64,000 nt of DNA from Saprospiraceae bacterium (GTDB lineage: Bacteria; Bacteroidota; Bacteroidia; Chitinophagales; Saprospiraceae). The notes beneath the pieces are model-generated. The model did no database searches. It was not told the DNA's origin and saw nothing but the letters and a program-made list of their open reading frames with translations. This document shows positions 42,960-52,628 of this stretch, piece by piece (position 1 is the stretch's first letter; each line of letters opens with the position of its first letter). The stretch lies in the NCBI GenBank assembly GCA_016715465.1, contig JADKAA010000029.1:1922001-1986000 (forward strand). The letters run 5' to 3'. A program made the position numbers and the translations under genes.

Positions 42960-44231
42960 TTAATAAGCTTGCTCCGCCGGCATGACAACCGGGCTTTCCC
43001 TGGGCAGATAGTCGAGTTCGACGTAGGCATTTCTGTCGAACAATTCTTTGGCAACCCTGAGGATGTCCTCTGATGTAATGGACTGATATATAGAAACTTC
43101 AGAGTTTATAAGGTCGATGTTTTCCAGGTATTCAAAATAGGCAAGGCTCATGGACTTATTGAGGATGCTGGACTCAGAAAAAACCAGGTTACTTTCTGCT
43201 TTATTTTTGATTTTTTGAAGTTCTCTGCCCGCAAGGGGTGTATCGACCATATCCATCAATTCTTTCCAAATGGCCACCTTGGCCTGCTCCGCGGTCACCC
43301 CGTCCATGAGTCTGCCATCGACGATGAACAAGCCAGGGTCTGTGGTGCCGGAAATATAGGCATCCAGGTAACTAAACAATTGGGCGTCTTTGATCAGTCG
43401 CTGATAAAACCTGGAAGACCGCCCACTGGAAAGGATGTCAGAAATGAGGTCAGTAATATAAAAATCGCGGTGCAACCGGTCTTTCATCTTAAAGGCAAAA
43501 TAGATGGCATTTGAGGGAACGGGACCAAAAACGGTCTTTTTTACCACTTTGGATAATTTTTCTTCCTCTCCCATTTGAAGTGAAACCCGCGACTGGCCTT
43601 TTATGTGGCCAAACCACTTTCTGGCCAGATTGAATCCTTCTTCATAGCCGATTTTACCACACAACACCAATATCGCATTGTGGGGGCCGTAGTTTTCCTG
43701 GTAAAATTCCAGGGTGTCAGCCAGTTCAATCCGCTCAATGTGGGAAATATCAGCTCCGATGGTTGGCCATTTATAAGGATGCCTCAGATAGGCCATATCT
43801 GAAAGGTGATGCCATACGTCACCATAAGGCTCATTGAGGCAGGTTTCTTTAAATTCCTCAATCACCACTTTTTTCTGGGTTTTTAGTGCCTTGGAAGTGA
43901 TTTTTAGCTTTTCCATGCGGTTCGCTTCCAGCCAAAGGCCAATTTCTATGTTTTCTGCAGGCAGAACGTCATAAAAGTTGGTGATGTCTGCATTGGTAAA
44001 GGCATTGTTCTCTCCCCCGGCCAGCTGTATGGGTTCATCAAAGTCCGGCACATGTATTGTGCCGCTAAACATAAGATGTTCAAACAAATGCGTAATGCCT
44101 GTCATGTCAGGTTTTTCGTTTTTGGAACCCACCCTGTACAGTACATTGACCGCAACCAATGGGGTTGAAACATCTTCATGAACCACCACGGTGAGCCCAT
44201 TTTCCAATACCTGTCTTTCGTAAGTGACCAT
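42960..44231 (-). CDS. M16 family zinc peptidase
   Basis: 423 residues. THLFEHLMFSGTIHVPDFDE holds the inverted zinc motif HxxEH, with the third ligand in the Glu-rich segment after LNEPYGDVWHHLSDMAYLRH. The second half has FAFKMKDRLHRDFYITDLIS and GRSSRFYQRLIKDAQLFSYL, as in the inactive partner-like domain. No signal peptide is visible; these pitrilysin-like proteases act on peptides. 72 bases upstream of murA on the minus strand. Confidence 0.93.
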   Translation of the reverse strand: MVTYERQVLENGLTVVVHEDVSTPLVAVNVLYRVGSKNEKPDMTGITHLFEHLMFSGTIHVPDFDEPIQLAGGENNAFTNADITNFYDVLPAENIEIGLWLEANRMEKLKITSKALKTQKKVVIEEFKETCLNEPYGDVWHHLSDMAYLRHPYKWPTIGADISHIERIELADTLEFYQENYGPHNAILVLCGKIGYEEGFNLARKWFGHIKGQSRVSLQMGEEEKLSKVVKKTVFGPVPSNAIYFAFKMKDRLHRDFYITDLISDILSSGRSSRFYQRLIKDAQLFSYLDAYISGTTDPGLFIVDGRLMDGVTAEQAKVAIWKELMDMVDTPLAGRELQKIKNKAESNLVFSESSILNKSMSLAYFEYLENIDLINSEVSIYQSITSEDILRVAKELFDRNAYVELDYLPRESPVVMPAEQAY

Positions 44232-44462
44232 AGATTAATATAATTTGCGAAAATAGGCAATATGTGACAAGGGGCAAAACTGTGGCTGCAATCCTTCAGT
44301 AAATGTCATATATCTCTGTTATCTAATAAATTATCCCAATCCTCAAGCGGTGTTGAGGTTATAATCGCCTGTCATTCATACTCTTTTTGGTCTATTCCCA
44401 TCTAAATTCCTTTTAAATCCCATAAAAAGGCCTTAAAGTTTCCTATATCAGCGCACAGGTCA

Positions 44463-44470
44463 TAACTTTG
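44463..44470 (+). promoter_or_regulatory. -7 box for the small outer-membrane protein gene
   Basis: TAACTTTG, 38 bases before the ATG at 44509. Confidence 0.5.
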
Positions 44471-44508
44471 GCACTCCTTTAGAACATTAAATAAAAATCA
44501 AGCGAAAA

Positions 44509-45096
44509 ATGAGGTGTAGATTTTGCCTGCCTGTATTTTTTTTCCTGGCAACCGTAGGTTTATATGGCCAGGCAGGTATGAGCATTTACCTGGGACCATC
44601 TGCCGCATTTTCAGGCGATAAATTTATAACACCGGGTGGCCAGGGCCATTATGGTTATGTTATTGGTGCACACGCCCGCCTCAATTCCGATTTTATGTAT
44701 TTTATCCTTACCGGTGAATATGGTGCCTTTGACCTTATTTCATCTGAAAAACTCAATTTTATTGGCGGCGATGACCTCACTTACATCAAAGGAAAAATCG
44801 GACTGGGCTTTGATGTGAAACGGTTCAATAAAAAAACGGTATTGAGATCCAAACTTCAGGGATCTGTCATGTTTGTCAATGACTTCGATGTCAATTTGCT
44901 AAATGATCCGACATTGGTTGCCAATGGATATACCAAATTAAATGATGGAATCGCAGGACTCAGCACCTGTATCGGCATCACCCGGGGTATCTTTGATTTT
45001 GACCTGGAATACGAATATGGCTTTTTCAATCTCTACAATACGAAAAAAGAATCTAAGCTTAACTTCCTGTCCCTCACTGCCGGTGTAAGATTTTAA
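44509..45096 (+). CDS. Predicted outer-membrane beta-barrel protein
   Basis: 195 residues. Signal peptide FCLPVFFFLATVGLYGQAGM, then alternating polar and hydrophobic strands (YGYVIGAHARLNSDFMYFIL, LTGEYGAFDLIS, TLKGKIGLGFDVKR-like strands, FDFDLEYEYGFFNLYNTKK) and the final aromatic FLSLTAGVRF, as in barrel proteins recognised by BamA. No homologous family is recognised. It stands alone between the M16 gene and the GH3 gene with its own promoter box. Confidence 0.7.
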   Translation: MRCRFCLPVFFFLATVGLYGQAGMSIYLGPSAAFSGDKFITPGGQGHYGYVIGAHARLNSDFMYFILTGEYGAFDLISSEKLNFIGGDDLTYIKGKIGLGFDVKRFNKKTVLRSKLQGSVMFVNDFDVNLLNDPTLVANGYTKLNDGIAGLSTCIGITRGIFDFDLEYEYGFFNLYNTKKESKLNFLSLTAGVRF

Positions 45097-45159
45097 AATC
45101 CTGGTAATATTATTTTATCTGCCATTAAAACCGTTTATTTGTGTTAAACAAAGCGGCTA

Positions 45160-46707
45160 ATGCAAGGCAGGTTATTCAACAGATTGATTGCCACTTACCT
45201 CTCCTTCCGGCACCATAACCTGGAAAAGGCAGCCTTAAATGTGCCCGAAAGTCAACAGCTCTTTTTACGCCAACTCCTTTCTGAAGCCTCACATACCACA
45301 TACGGCAAAAAGTATGGATTAGATGCCATTAAAACGGCAAAAGAGTTTAGAGAAATCCTTCCTTTGGTGCGATATGAGGATATTGCCGCAGATATAAACA
45401 GCATGATGGAAGGCAAACCAAATGTGCTCTGGCCAGGCCAAATTAAATATTTCGCCAAGTCAAGCGGTACAACCAACCATCGCAGTAAATTCATACCCAT
45501 ATCCAATGCCTATCTCAGGTCAAATTTGATCAGGTCATGTTGGGATACCGCGGCTTTCATTTATAACTTGGATAAAGAAGCTACGGTCTTTCTTTATAAA
45601 AACCTGATCATGGGGGGCAGTCTTCATGCTTTTCCCCAAAATCCGGACATTCTGGTAGGGGACGTTTCTGCCATCATGATTAAGACCATTCCGATGGTTG
45701 GCAGGCTAATTTATACTCCTGATATAGAAACAGCCCTGCTCGACAACTGGATCCAAAAAATAGAAAAGATTTGCCAACAATGCATACAGGAAAAAGTTGT
45801 GATGTTTGGCGGTGTACCTACCTGGAATATCGTACTTTTCAACAGAATCCTGGAAATTACCGGTAAACAAAACATCCTTGAGGTCTGGCCTGAACTTAAA
45901 TATTACCTGCACGGGGGTGTGAATTTTGAACCCTATAAAGAGACATTTAGGAAATTCCTTCCCAGGGATGACTTTTACTATATTGAAGCCTATAATGCAT
46001 CCGAAGGATATTTTGCGGTGCAGGACACCCCCACCGGAGGGGGTATGCGACTGCTTACAGACAATGGCATCTACTATGAATTTATTGAGCCGGCTGCGTT
46101 GAAAGATCCTGATTCCCACCTCAAGACACTGACACTGGACGAAGTGGGCACCGACATCAATTATGCTATGGTGATCACCAATAACAGCGGACTTTGGAGA
46201 TACCTGCTTGGGGACACCGTCACTTTTACTTCCCTGAAACCGTTCAGAATTAAAGTGACAGGCAGAATTGAACAATACATCAATGCTTTTGGGGAAGAGG
46301 TGATGATCGGCAATACCGACAGAGCCCTTGCACTGACACTCGAGCAGTTTGGACTTCAGGTAAAAGAATATACAGTCGCGCCCAGATACCTGGATGGTAA
46401 AAAACAAGGCTACCATGAATGGCTGATAGAATTTGTACAGGCCCCTGTAAACCTTTCGGAATTTGAAGAAATACTGGATAAAAACCTACGGGAAATCAAT
46501 TCAGACTATGACGCCAAACGATTCAAAAACCTGGCCCTGCAAAACCTGAAAATAATCGCAGCTCCCTCCGGCATTTTCCATTTGTGGCTGAAAAAGAAAA
46601 ATAAGATCGGAGGCCAGTACAAGGTGCCCAGACTATCCAACGACAGACACTATTTTAATGAAATTATGGAGTTACAAACCCGGTTAGAAAATTTTGGGCA
46701 TGAATGA
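45160..46707 (+). CDS. GH3 auxin-responsive promoter family protein (acyl-acid amide synthetase-like)
   Basis: 515 residues. GH3-type adenylate-forming enzymes couple an acid to an amino acid or amine. Seen: IKYFAKSSGTTNHRSKFIPI (the ATP-binding P-loop region), MGGSLHAF, YNASEGYFAVQDTPTGGGMR, EVGTDINYAMVITNNSGLWR, YLLGDTVTFTSLKPFRIKVT, GRIEQYINAFGEEVM, all characteristic. The substrate is unknown. Bacteroidota GH3 genes are common and unlinked to plant hormones. The 3' end overlaps the next gene by 8 bases, so a short operon GH3-hypothetical-recO is likely. Confidence 0.93.
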   Translation: MQGRLFNRLIATYLSFRHHNLEKAALNVPESQQLFLRQLLSEASHTTYGKKYGLDAIKTAKEFREILPLVRYEDIAADINSMMEGKPNVLWPGQIKYFAKSSGTTNHRSKFIPISNAYLRSNLIRSCWDTAAFIYNLDKEATVFLYKNLIMGGSLHAFPQNPDILVGDVSAIMIKTIPMVGRLIYTPDIETALLDNWIQKIEKICQQCIQEKVVMFGGVPTWNIVLFNRILEITGKQNILEVWPELKYYLHGGVNFEPYKETFRKFLPRDDFYYIEAYNASEGYFAVQDTPTGGGMRLLTDNGIYYEFIEPAALKDPDSHLKTLTLDEVGTDINYAMVITNNSGLWRYLLGDTVTFTSLKPFRIKVTGRIEQYINAFGEEVMIGNTDRALALTLEQFGLQVKEYTVAPRYLDGKKQGYHEWLIEFVQAPVNLSEFEEILDKNLREINSDYDAKRFKNLALQNLKIIAAPSGIFHLWLKKKNKIGGQYKVPRLSNDRHYFNEIMELQTRLENFGHE

Positions 46708-47038
46708 CAAAGAAGACATCCATGAAGACCGGGAAACCATGCTTGTCATTCGCGATAATCTCGGTCTCGAAAGCACGGAAGATCTTACCTCTGAAGAAAT
46801 GATCGCTTTGATTGCCCGTCGGGTAAATGAACTTTTGGAAACCGATAAGGATCTGCTGTTGAGTTATCTGTATCGCCTCGACATCAGCATGAAAAAAATC
46901 AATGAAATGCTCCGCCTGAAAAACCTCATTCCTCCACACGAGAGCATTGCCAGGTTGATCTTTCACAGGCAATTGGACCGCATAAAAACAAAAAAACGAA
47001 TCAAGGTGCCTCGTATCGAAGATGGTTGGGAGTTTTAA
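46700..47038 (+). CDS. Conserved hypothetical protein of 112 residues
   Basis: From the ATG at 46700, overlapping the GH3 gene by 8 bases. 112 residues, mainly helical and charged (RRVNELLETDKDLLLSYLYR, DISMKKINEMLRL), ending RIEDGWEF. No motif or membrane segment. Similar genes are common in Bacteroidota beside GH3 and recO, but I know no function. Confidence 0.75.
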   Translation: MNDKEDIHEDRETMLVIRDNLGLESTEDLTSEEMIALIARRVNELLETDKDLLLSYLYRLDISMKKINEMLRLKNLIPPHESIARLIFHRQLDRIKTKKRIKVPRIEDGWEF

Positions 47039-47049
47039 AACATTTACCC

Positions 47050-47775
47050 GTGCAAATCACAGAGACCGAAGGAATTGTATTCAGGACTGTAAAATATTCA
47101 GAGACCAGCATCATTTTGGATATGTACACCAGGGCAAGTGGTCTCAGGACCTTTATGGTAAATGGGGTGAGGTCATCCAAAAACAAATCCGGAACTTCTG
47201 TATTTCAGGTGATGAATCAATTGTCTCTTAGTTTTTACGACAAGGAAGGGGACTCCATTTGCAGAATTAAAGAATACGAGTATGCCTTCAAATACGTCTC
47301 GCTTATGCTGGATGTCATCAAATCTTCCGTGGGACTTTTTTTAATTGAATGTACGCGTAACAGCATCAGGGAAAGGGAATGCAATGAATCACTTTATGAT
47401 TTTATTACCCAAAAATTTCGAATCTTAGATGGACTTGAAAGCCATAAACTCTCCCATTTTTACCTCCAATATCTACTGGACCTCGCTGGACACCTTGGCT
47501 TTAAGCCCATGAATAATTACAGTGAAGACACCCCATTTTTTAATTTGAATAATGGGAAGTTCGAAAATGCTCCGGACAGAAAGCAATACCAAATGGATAT
47601 GAACTCCAGCAAGTTGTTATATCTCTACCTTCGTGCGCATGAAGGACAGGAACCGGAAAGTTCGAAAGCAGATAAACAAATACTTATAGATTATTTACTT
47701 CAATATTATTTGCAGCATCTGGAAGGCTTCAGGCCCATCAAATCTCTTGAGGTACTGAGAACCATAATGCAATAA
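47050..47775 (+). CDS. recO: DNA repair protein RecO
   Basis: 241 residues from GTG at 47050; family 230-250. RecO loads RecA on SSB-coated DNA with RecR in the RecFOR pathway. Seen: TETEGIVFRTVKYSETSIIL, MYTRASGLRTFMVNGVRSSK (OB-fold start), then the helical C-terminus with CTRNSIRERECNESLYDFIT, LQYLLDLAGHLGFKPMNNYS. The Cys4 zinc finger found in other RecO proteins is absent, as usual in this phylum. A longer frame beginning at 47026 runs over the upstream gene's end. Ends 2 bases before the convergent VOC gene. Confidence 0.92.
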   Translation: MQITETEGIVFRTVKYSETSIILDMYTRASGLRTFMVNGVRSSKNKSGTSVFQVMNQLSLSFYDKEGDSICRIKEYEYAFKYVSLMLDVIKSSVGLFLIECTRNSIRERECNESLYDFITQKFRILDGLESHKLSHFYLQYLLDLAGHLGFKPMNNYSEDTPFFNLNNGKFENAPDRKQYQMDMNSSKLLYLYLRAHEGQEPESSKADKQILIDYLLQYYLQHLEGFRPIKSLEVLRTIMQ

Positions 47776-47777
47776 CC

Positions 47778-48188
47778 TCACTCACTATCTTGTATTACTC
47801 CACAATAATCTTCAAAATTGGATGGGGGTTGCCATAACTCAATTTTTTGACCGTCTGGGTCCAGGATCCAGGCAAACTTACCGCATTCCTGTACTACCAT
47901 TTCACCGACCGGAAGCACCCCCTTTGATGCCAGATCCATAAGCAGGGCTTCAAGATCATCGACCCGGTAATTCACCATAAAGTCCTGATTCGATGGTTGA
48001 AAGTACGAGGTATCCCTCACAAAAGGACTCCAGGCGGTATGGCCTTTATCACCCTCCTTGCTCCTCCATTGAAAACACCCACCAAAACGATCTGCTTCAA
48101 TGCCCAAATGATCCTTATACCAGGATTTGGTTTGTTCTACATTATTGCACTTAAAGAAGATTCCTCCGATTCCCGTTACCCTTTTCAT
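47778..48188 (-). CDS. VOC family protein (glyoxalase/bleomycin-resistance fold)
   Basis: 136 residues with VTGIGGIFFKCNNVEQTKSW, YKDHLGIEADRFGGCFQWRS and GKFAWILDPDGQKIELWQPP. Two beta-alpha-beta-beta-beta units as in VOC dimers. Metal-binding His/Glu candidates are few, so activity cannot be judged. A CAAAGATA (TATCTTTG on the minus strand, 48201-48208) just upstream looks like its -7 box. It converges on recO and is followed on its other side by the PpiD gene's terminator. Confidence 0.85.
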   Translation of the reverse strand: MKRVTGIGGIFFKCNNVEQTKSWYKDHLGIEADRFGGCFQWRSKEGDKGHTAWSPFVRDTSYFQPSNQDFMVNYRVDDLEALLMDLASKGVLPVGEMVVQECGKFAWILDPDGQKIELWQPPSNFEDYCGVIQDSE

Positions 48189-48253
48189 GGTTTTTTATTT
48201 CAAAGATACACTGCACATTGAAATGAAAATAGTTGGATCAAAATACACAAAAA

Positions 48254-48278
48254 AAAGGCCGCAGAAACTGCAGCCTTT
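48254..48278 (-). terminator. Intrinsic terminator of the PpiD-like gene
   Basis: AAAGGC-GCAG pairs with CTGC-GCCTTT around a 3-base loop, followed on the minus strand by a run of eight T. 31 bases after the stop codon. Confidence 0.85.
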
Positions 48279-48308
48279 AATATAATTGTCTTTATAAATA
48301 TAAATCTG

Positions 48309-50432
48309 TTAGAAGAATTTGGCCCTGTGGTCTTCAGGTGTAAATTTCTTCTTAAGGGCTTCCCACAATCTGTAGCCAGCTCCACTCTTGTTGGAGTTTA
48401 CAATGGATGATTTAATCATTTCCAGATTGCTGTTCTCTGCTACTGCCGGCATTTTTTCGGTGACTTTCAACACAAATACCCCGGTATTTCCTTTGATGGG
48501 TGCAGAAATCTTACCTTGCTCCAGGCCGAATGCTTTGGCTACAACTACCGGTTCAGAAGTCTGAATGGCCTCGATAAAAGCTGCAGAAAAACTTACATTG
48601 GCAGCTGTATCCACGTTGGTGCCATACTGTCCGGCAAGGCTGGCCAGATCCGAAACCGCTTTGATTTTACCCATAAGGATTTCAGCTTTCTTTTCATTTT
48701 TAACCTGAAGTTCAAGTGAGGCCTTTGCATCTTCTACAGACATCATGCCCGCTTCATTGACCGAATGCACACCGGCAATGACAAAACTTTTGGTGTAAAA
48801 ATTCACGTCATCCTGGTAACTGTACATGACCGGAGATACATCGCCCTTGTCATTTTCGAATGCCCACTTGATGATGGATCGCGATGTTTCGCCCTCTGGA
48901 AATCCAGGAATGCTGTAGTCATTTGCCTTCAATGACTTGCTTGTCTGTAATAAAATCTCAGGATTTGCTTCTGCCGCTTTCTTGAAATCTTCGGTTGTCT
49001 TTATTTTAGACAAGATGGCTGTAACTTTATCGTACATCACATCCTGTGTTTCCTGCGTGGGCACAATGGCTGCAGGTATAATGGCCAGTTGATATTTTGG
49101 TGTCTTGTCAATATATTTTTGACTTTGAATCTCAATGAGGTGTACTCCAAACTGAGTCGTGACGGTATACAACTTGCCGGTAGTTCCGGTAATAAAACAA
49201 ACGTCATTAAATGGTTTAACCATGGTGCCTTGTGCAAAAGTACCCAGGTCTCCGCCCTTGATGGCTGATCCGGTATCATCGCTATTTCTGATCGCTACGG
49301 AGTCAAACTTCATGGCGCCGGAAGCGATGAGGTTCTTTAGCGAGTCAATGGATTTATTGGCACTGGCCAACTGAACCGGGTCACTCGCCTTTTTAAGAAT
49401 ATGTCTTGCTTTTACCGAATCGGGTAATACCCTTTTGTCAACCAGTTTTGCCAGAAGGTAATTTGCGCCTTCGGCAAATGGACCAACTACACTTCCGACA
49501 GCCATGGATGGCAATGAGTCTTTCAGCGATCCGGTGATGTCGGTAATTTTAGAATACGCGGGCGATAAACCACCCCCATTGGTCGCTGCAAACAATGAAT
49601 CGTTGTTTGTGGCATTGAACTCCGCTTTCAGGGCTTCAAGACCAGTGTGGATGGCCACAGAATCGGCTGTAGTCGGAGCCACATTGAAGGTGGCATAATC
49701 TACAGTTCTGGTTTCTTCCGCAATGGTATATTTTCCCGGTGTTTTGGCCATAAAGTTTTTATAGTCCTCATCGGTAAGTTTTATTTCTGTATCCGGCACT
49801 TTGTCGAAACCCACGCGCACAAACTCCATGGTCAACTTGTCATTGTTGAGCTGATTGACCACCTCTGTCTGCCACTTGGGAACAATCATGGCTTTCATGA
49901 CCATATTGTTGATTTTATCCTGAAGCGCCGTTTTGACGATCTGCTTTTCCTGCTCTGCCCAGAAATTTCTGAAATCTACCGACAATTCCTGGCCTGTTTC
50001 CATGGCCTGTTTGAATTGAAGCAGTTGCTGTCTGTTCACCTGGCCGGTATTCGGATCCCTGAAATTATTCTGGATGACAGAACTCAGGTTGTTGCCAAAC
50101 TGCAGTTCCATGAGTTCGTCTCTGCTGACGCCGAGACCCAAAGCTGACACCTGCTTTTCTACCAGGGCCTTTTCAACCAGGTAGTTCCACAGCATGGTCC
50201 TTCGTCCATAGACATCATTGCTGCCGCTGTAAAGGGCTCGCTCTGTCTTTTCGAAATCCATATAATCGATCTTTTGACCTGCTACCTTTCCTACTAAAGT
50301 TTGGTTGAACATTCCCCTGCCTCCGCCTTTCCGGGAGCCCATCACATCCATTAGGATGAAAGATGCCAGCGCCATTGCCAGTAAGATCAATACCAACCAA
50401 AAGTTTTTTCTGATTTTTCCTATTAAAGCCAT
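48309..50432 (-). CDS. PpiD-like membrane-anchored peptidyl-prolyl isomerase/chaperone
   Basis: 707 residues. One N-terminal membrane helix (NFWLVLILLAMALASFILMD) and the SurA/PpiD N-terminal domain (GQKIDYMDFEKTERALYSGS) are followed by a parvulin domain around residues 340-455 (VKARHILKKASDP, GSAIKGGDLGTFAQGTMVKP, TTQFGVHLIEIQSQK). A second, degenerate domain follows. The protein likely helps outer-membrane proteins fold. It is one of four PPIase-related genes within 9 kb of each other, the others on the opposite strand at 52629-56880. Confidence 0.9.
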   Translation of the reverse strand: MALIGKIRKNFWLVLILLAMALASFILMDVMGSRKGGGRGMFNQTLVGKVAGQKIDYMDFEKTERALYSGSNDVYGRRTMLWNYLVEKALVEKQVSALGLGVSRDELMELQFGNNLSSVIQNNFRDPNTGQVNRQQLLQFKQAMETGQELSVDFRNFWAEQEKQIVKTALQDKINNMVMKAMIVPKWQTEVVNQLNNDKLTMEFVRVGFDKVPDTEIKLTDEDYKNFMAKTPGKYTIAEETRTVDYATFNVAPTTADSVAIHTGLEALKAEFNATNNDSLFAATNGGGLSPAYSKITDITGSLKDSLPSMAVGSVVGPFAEGANYLLAKLVDKRVLPDSVKARHILKKASDPVQLASANKSIDSLKNLIASGAMKFDSVAIRNSDDTGSAIKGGDLGTFAQGTMVKPFNDVCFITGTTGKLYTVTTQFGVHLIEIQSQKYIDKTPKYQLAIIPAAIVPTQETQDVMYDKVTAILSKIKTTEDFKKAAEANPEILLQTSKSLKANDYSIPGFPEGETSRSIIKWAFENDKGDVSPVMYSYQDDVNFYTKSFVIAGVHSVNEAGMMSVEDAKASLELQVKNEKKAEILMGKIKAVSDLASLAGQYGTNVDTAANVSFSAAFIEAIQTSEPVVVAKAFGLEQGKISAPIKGNTGVFVLKVTEKMPAVAENSNLEMIKSSIVNSNKSGAGYRLWEALKKKFTPEDHRAKFF

Positions 50433-50650
50433 TTCAATTAAATGTTATGAAAATCAATAATTAGAGCATTTTGAGAGGCAACATCCATAGTATTGGCTTT
50501 GCCAGACTTATCTGCCATTTTTAAAAAGTGAGGCAAAGGTAATTCTTTATTGACGATTGTCATAGAGTAGGGTTTTTAAAATTTTGCCTGAAAAGCGGGT
50601 ATTTGTGAAAAAAATCCGGGGGAGGAAAATGTTGTGCGGTTCGTTGGTTG

Positions 50651-50738
50651 AAATACGATAAATCGTATTTTTACATATAATAGAAATAATATTTTAATAT
50701 TATTTCTATATGCGACATTATCGCGGTAATTTTACCGC
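50651..50738. repeat. Three adjacent palindromes between the PpiD-like gene and the hypothetical gene
   Basis: AATACGATAAATCGTATT (50651-50668), AGAAATAATATT/AATATTATTTCT (50682-50707) and GCGGTAATTTTACCGC (50723-50738). They lie in a 313-base spacer, all on the downstream side of the minus-strand gene at 50746 and the upstream side of the PpiD-like gene. One or more may be transcription terminators or operator sites. The rest of the spacer is AT-rich without a gene. Confidence 0.5.
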
Positions 50739-50745
50739 AACTTTC

Positions 50746-52212
50746 CTAGAAAATAACTTTTACCAGGTTGATGCGGCCGTTTTTTTCGCTGGGTACAATA
50801 AATTCAGTGGAGCCCGTCTGAACCGCATCCTGAAACCGCAATTTCAGGTTTTTATATTCCGTACTCAACAGCGAATTTCGTTTGAAATTACCCAATGGAT
50901 CTACGATGTACTCACTTACGGTGTTGTTGTTTTTGATTTCGTCATTAAAAATGATGTGCATTTGAGAGGGCACTTTCATAATGAAAAAAGAAGAATAGAT
51001 GCCTTCGTCGTCCTGGCTAAATTGTTTTTTAAACAGGATTTGCCTCCAGAATAAATTGCCATCCGGTTGCAGGGAAAACAGGATGAGATCTTCGCTGTAA
51101 TAATCTACATAACCCCTGCTTGCCATGCTTCTGTCAAAATTGGATATGCCCACATTGCGTCTTGTGAATTCGCGCTGAAGTTCTGTGACCAGCACCAGTC
51201 CGCCATCCGCACGGTGTATGACGTTTTTAATGTAAAAATCATACAGGAAATTTTTGCGGGATTTCTTTTCAATGCCATTTAAATCCACCAGAATGTTGTC
51301 ATCGTAGTTAAAGGTCTGAAGGTCGTGCAAACCAGATTGATACAAGCCATCCAGTGATTTAGAAAACAGAAAATAACCTTCCGTTTCATTTTCACTTTTT
51401 GTGCCGTAGAGACCTGTAATAATAAGCTTCCGGTTTAAATTGTCGATGCTCATTTTTACGCCGCTGTTGATCGTATTGATGCACGATATGTCATTGGCTA
51501 CAATGGTCTCCACCGCAATGGTAACAAGTCTCATGAAATGTTTTTCCTGATTCCAGGGTTCATTGTTTTTTTCAAATAGAAAAAATACTTCTCCCCTGTT
51601 GGTGATGCCAGCTTCCTGAAAATGGTCATAGAGCCTGTACTCCGGAACTCCTGCTTCCACCACAGAAATTATCGCCGGAATTTTAGTGTCAATGACTATG
51701 GTAAGCATCTTCGCTTTGTCTATGGTAAACAAGGCGAGTTTTGAATGGTCTTCTGACAATACAGACCGCAACTCCCCCAGTTCCAGGGGAAAATCACTGT
51801 TAAGCACTTCAAGGGTATCGACGGCGGAAAGTGAACGGTCATAACGTATCAGCCGGGCGGAAAAACTTTCGTTCTCGCGAAAAGAATAACAAATCTGGAC
51901 AAAACTGTCAATCGTGTGTACATTTTCTATATAAGGTTTGCGTTCGTCAAATTTGATGTTGACCGATCTTCTGTAATTCAGGTTTTTGTCAAACAAATCA
52001 AAATAATACTCAAAGCCTTTATCCCTGAAAAAATAAATGTCATTTCCCAGATTAAACAGATCATAGGAAAAATCATTCCTCACATTTATGTCCCGGGAAA
52101 TATTTACCTGTTGTCCCTGCAAAGCGGGCATTGAGGTAACTAAAAAAGTGAAAAGACAAGCCAGTGCCCTCTTGCAAAGATCAGAGAATACTACCGCATT
52201 TTGTTTTGACAT
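50746..52212 (-). CDS. Hypothetical secreted protein of 488 residues
   Basis: From the ATG at 52212 the product has a signal-peptide-like N-terminus (ALACLFTFLVTSMPALQGQQ). The body is mostly beta strands with repeated Tyr/Phe-rich turns. No sorting domain and no enzyme motif are visible. A longer frame upstream of 52212 adds 41 residues that do not look like a signal. The arrangement suggests a beta-propeller-like surface or periplasmic protein. The 416-base spacer 52213-52628 that follows its start contains a tRNA-like scrap but no gene. Confidence 0.65.
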   Translation of the reverse strand: MSKQNAVVFSDLCKRALACLFTFLVTSMPALQGQQVNISRDINVRNDFSYDLFNLGNDIYFFRDKGFEYYFDLFDKNLNYRRSVNIKFDERKPYIENVHTIDSFVQICYSFRENESFSARLIRYDRSLSAVDTLEVLNSDFPLELGELRSVLSEDHSKLALFTIDKAKMLTIVIDTKIPAIISVVEAGVPEYRLYDHFQEAGITNRGEVFFLFEKNNEPWNQEKHFMRLVTIAVETIVANDISCINTINSGVKMSIDNLNRKLIITGLYGTKSENETEGYFLFSKSLDGLYQSGLHDLQTFNYDDNILVDLNGIEKKSRKNFLYDFYIKNVIHRADGGLVLVTELQREFTRRNVGISNFDRSMASRGYVDYYSEDLILFSLQPDGNLFWRQILFKKQFSQDDEGIYSSFFIMKVPSQMHIIFNDEIKNNNTVSEYIVDPLGNFKRNSLLSTEYKNLKLRFQDAVQTGSTEFIVPSEKNGRINLVKVIF

Positions 52213-52600
52213 ATTTCTATCCTTTAGGGGGTTGCCTGCCTGTGATTTTATTCCATTGTGGTCATTATCCTGTTTAACTACGGTTAAGCAGGCAACAATT
52301 AGGTCAAAACTAATTAATTTATGAAGCCAAAACAAACCTAAATAGGAAATATTAGTGTCGGCAGGACCGACAAACCGATGAAAATTTTAAGAAAACCGGT
52401 GCCAGGTCTCCGGCTCATACCCACAAAACATGTCTGAAAACCCAATTAAACCACATTAATTACTGAAAAATGGAAAATTGACGGTATCCTGTAGCAAAAA
52501 AATGGAAAAGTGGGTGAACTTTGGCGAAAGCTGCCTGTCTGGAGGGATTTGAACTCCCATGAAAAATGGTCATTTAAGAATAACAATCGTGAAATTACGT

Positions 52601-52608
52601 TATTTTTG
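52601..52608 (+). promoter_or_regulatory. -7 box for the double-rotamase PPIase gene
   Basis: TATTTTTG, 20 bases before the ATG at 52629. No -33 at standard spacing. It fits a promoter for the 52629-56880 operon. Confidence 0.45.
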
Positions 52609-52628
52609 CATTCCTAAAAGAAAAATCC

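Noticed and set aside
45706..46416. A 236-residue minus-strand open frame.
   Set aside because: Fully antisense to the GH3 gene and without recognisable domains.
52541..52558. GGAGGGATTTGAACTCCC resembles the 3' end of a tRNA (T-loop TTCAAAT) on the minus strand.
   Set aside because: The T-stem pairs poorly and no anticodon or D arm can be built upstream, so it is at most a scrap, not a tRNA gene or a proven attachment site.
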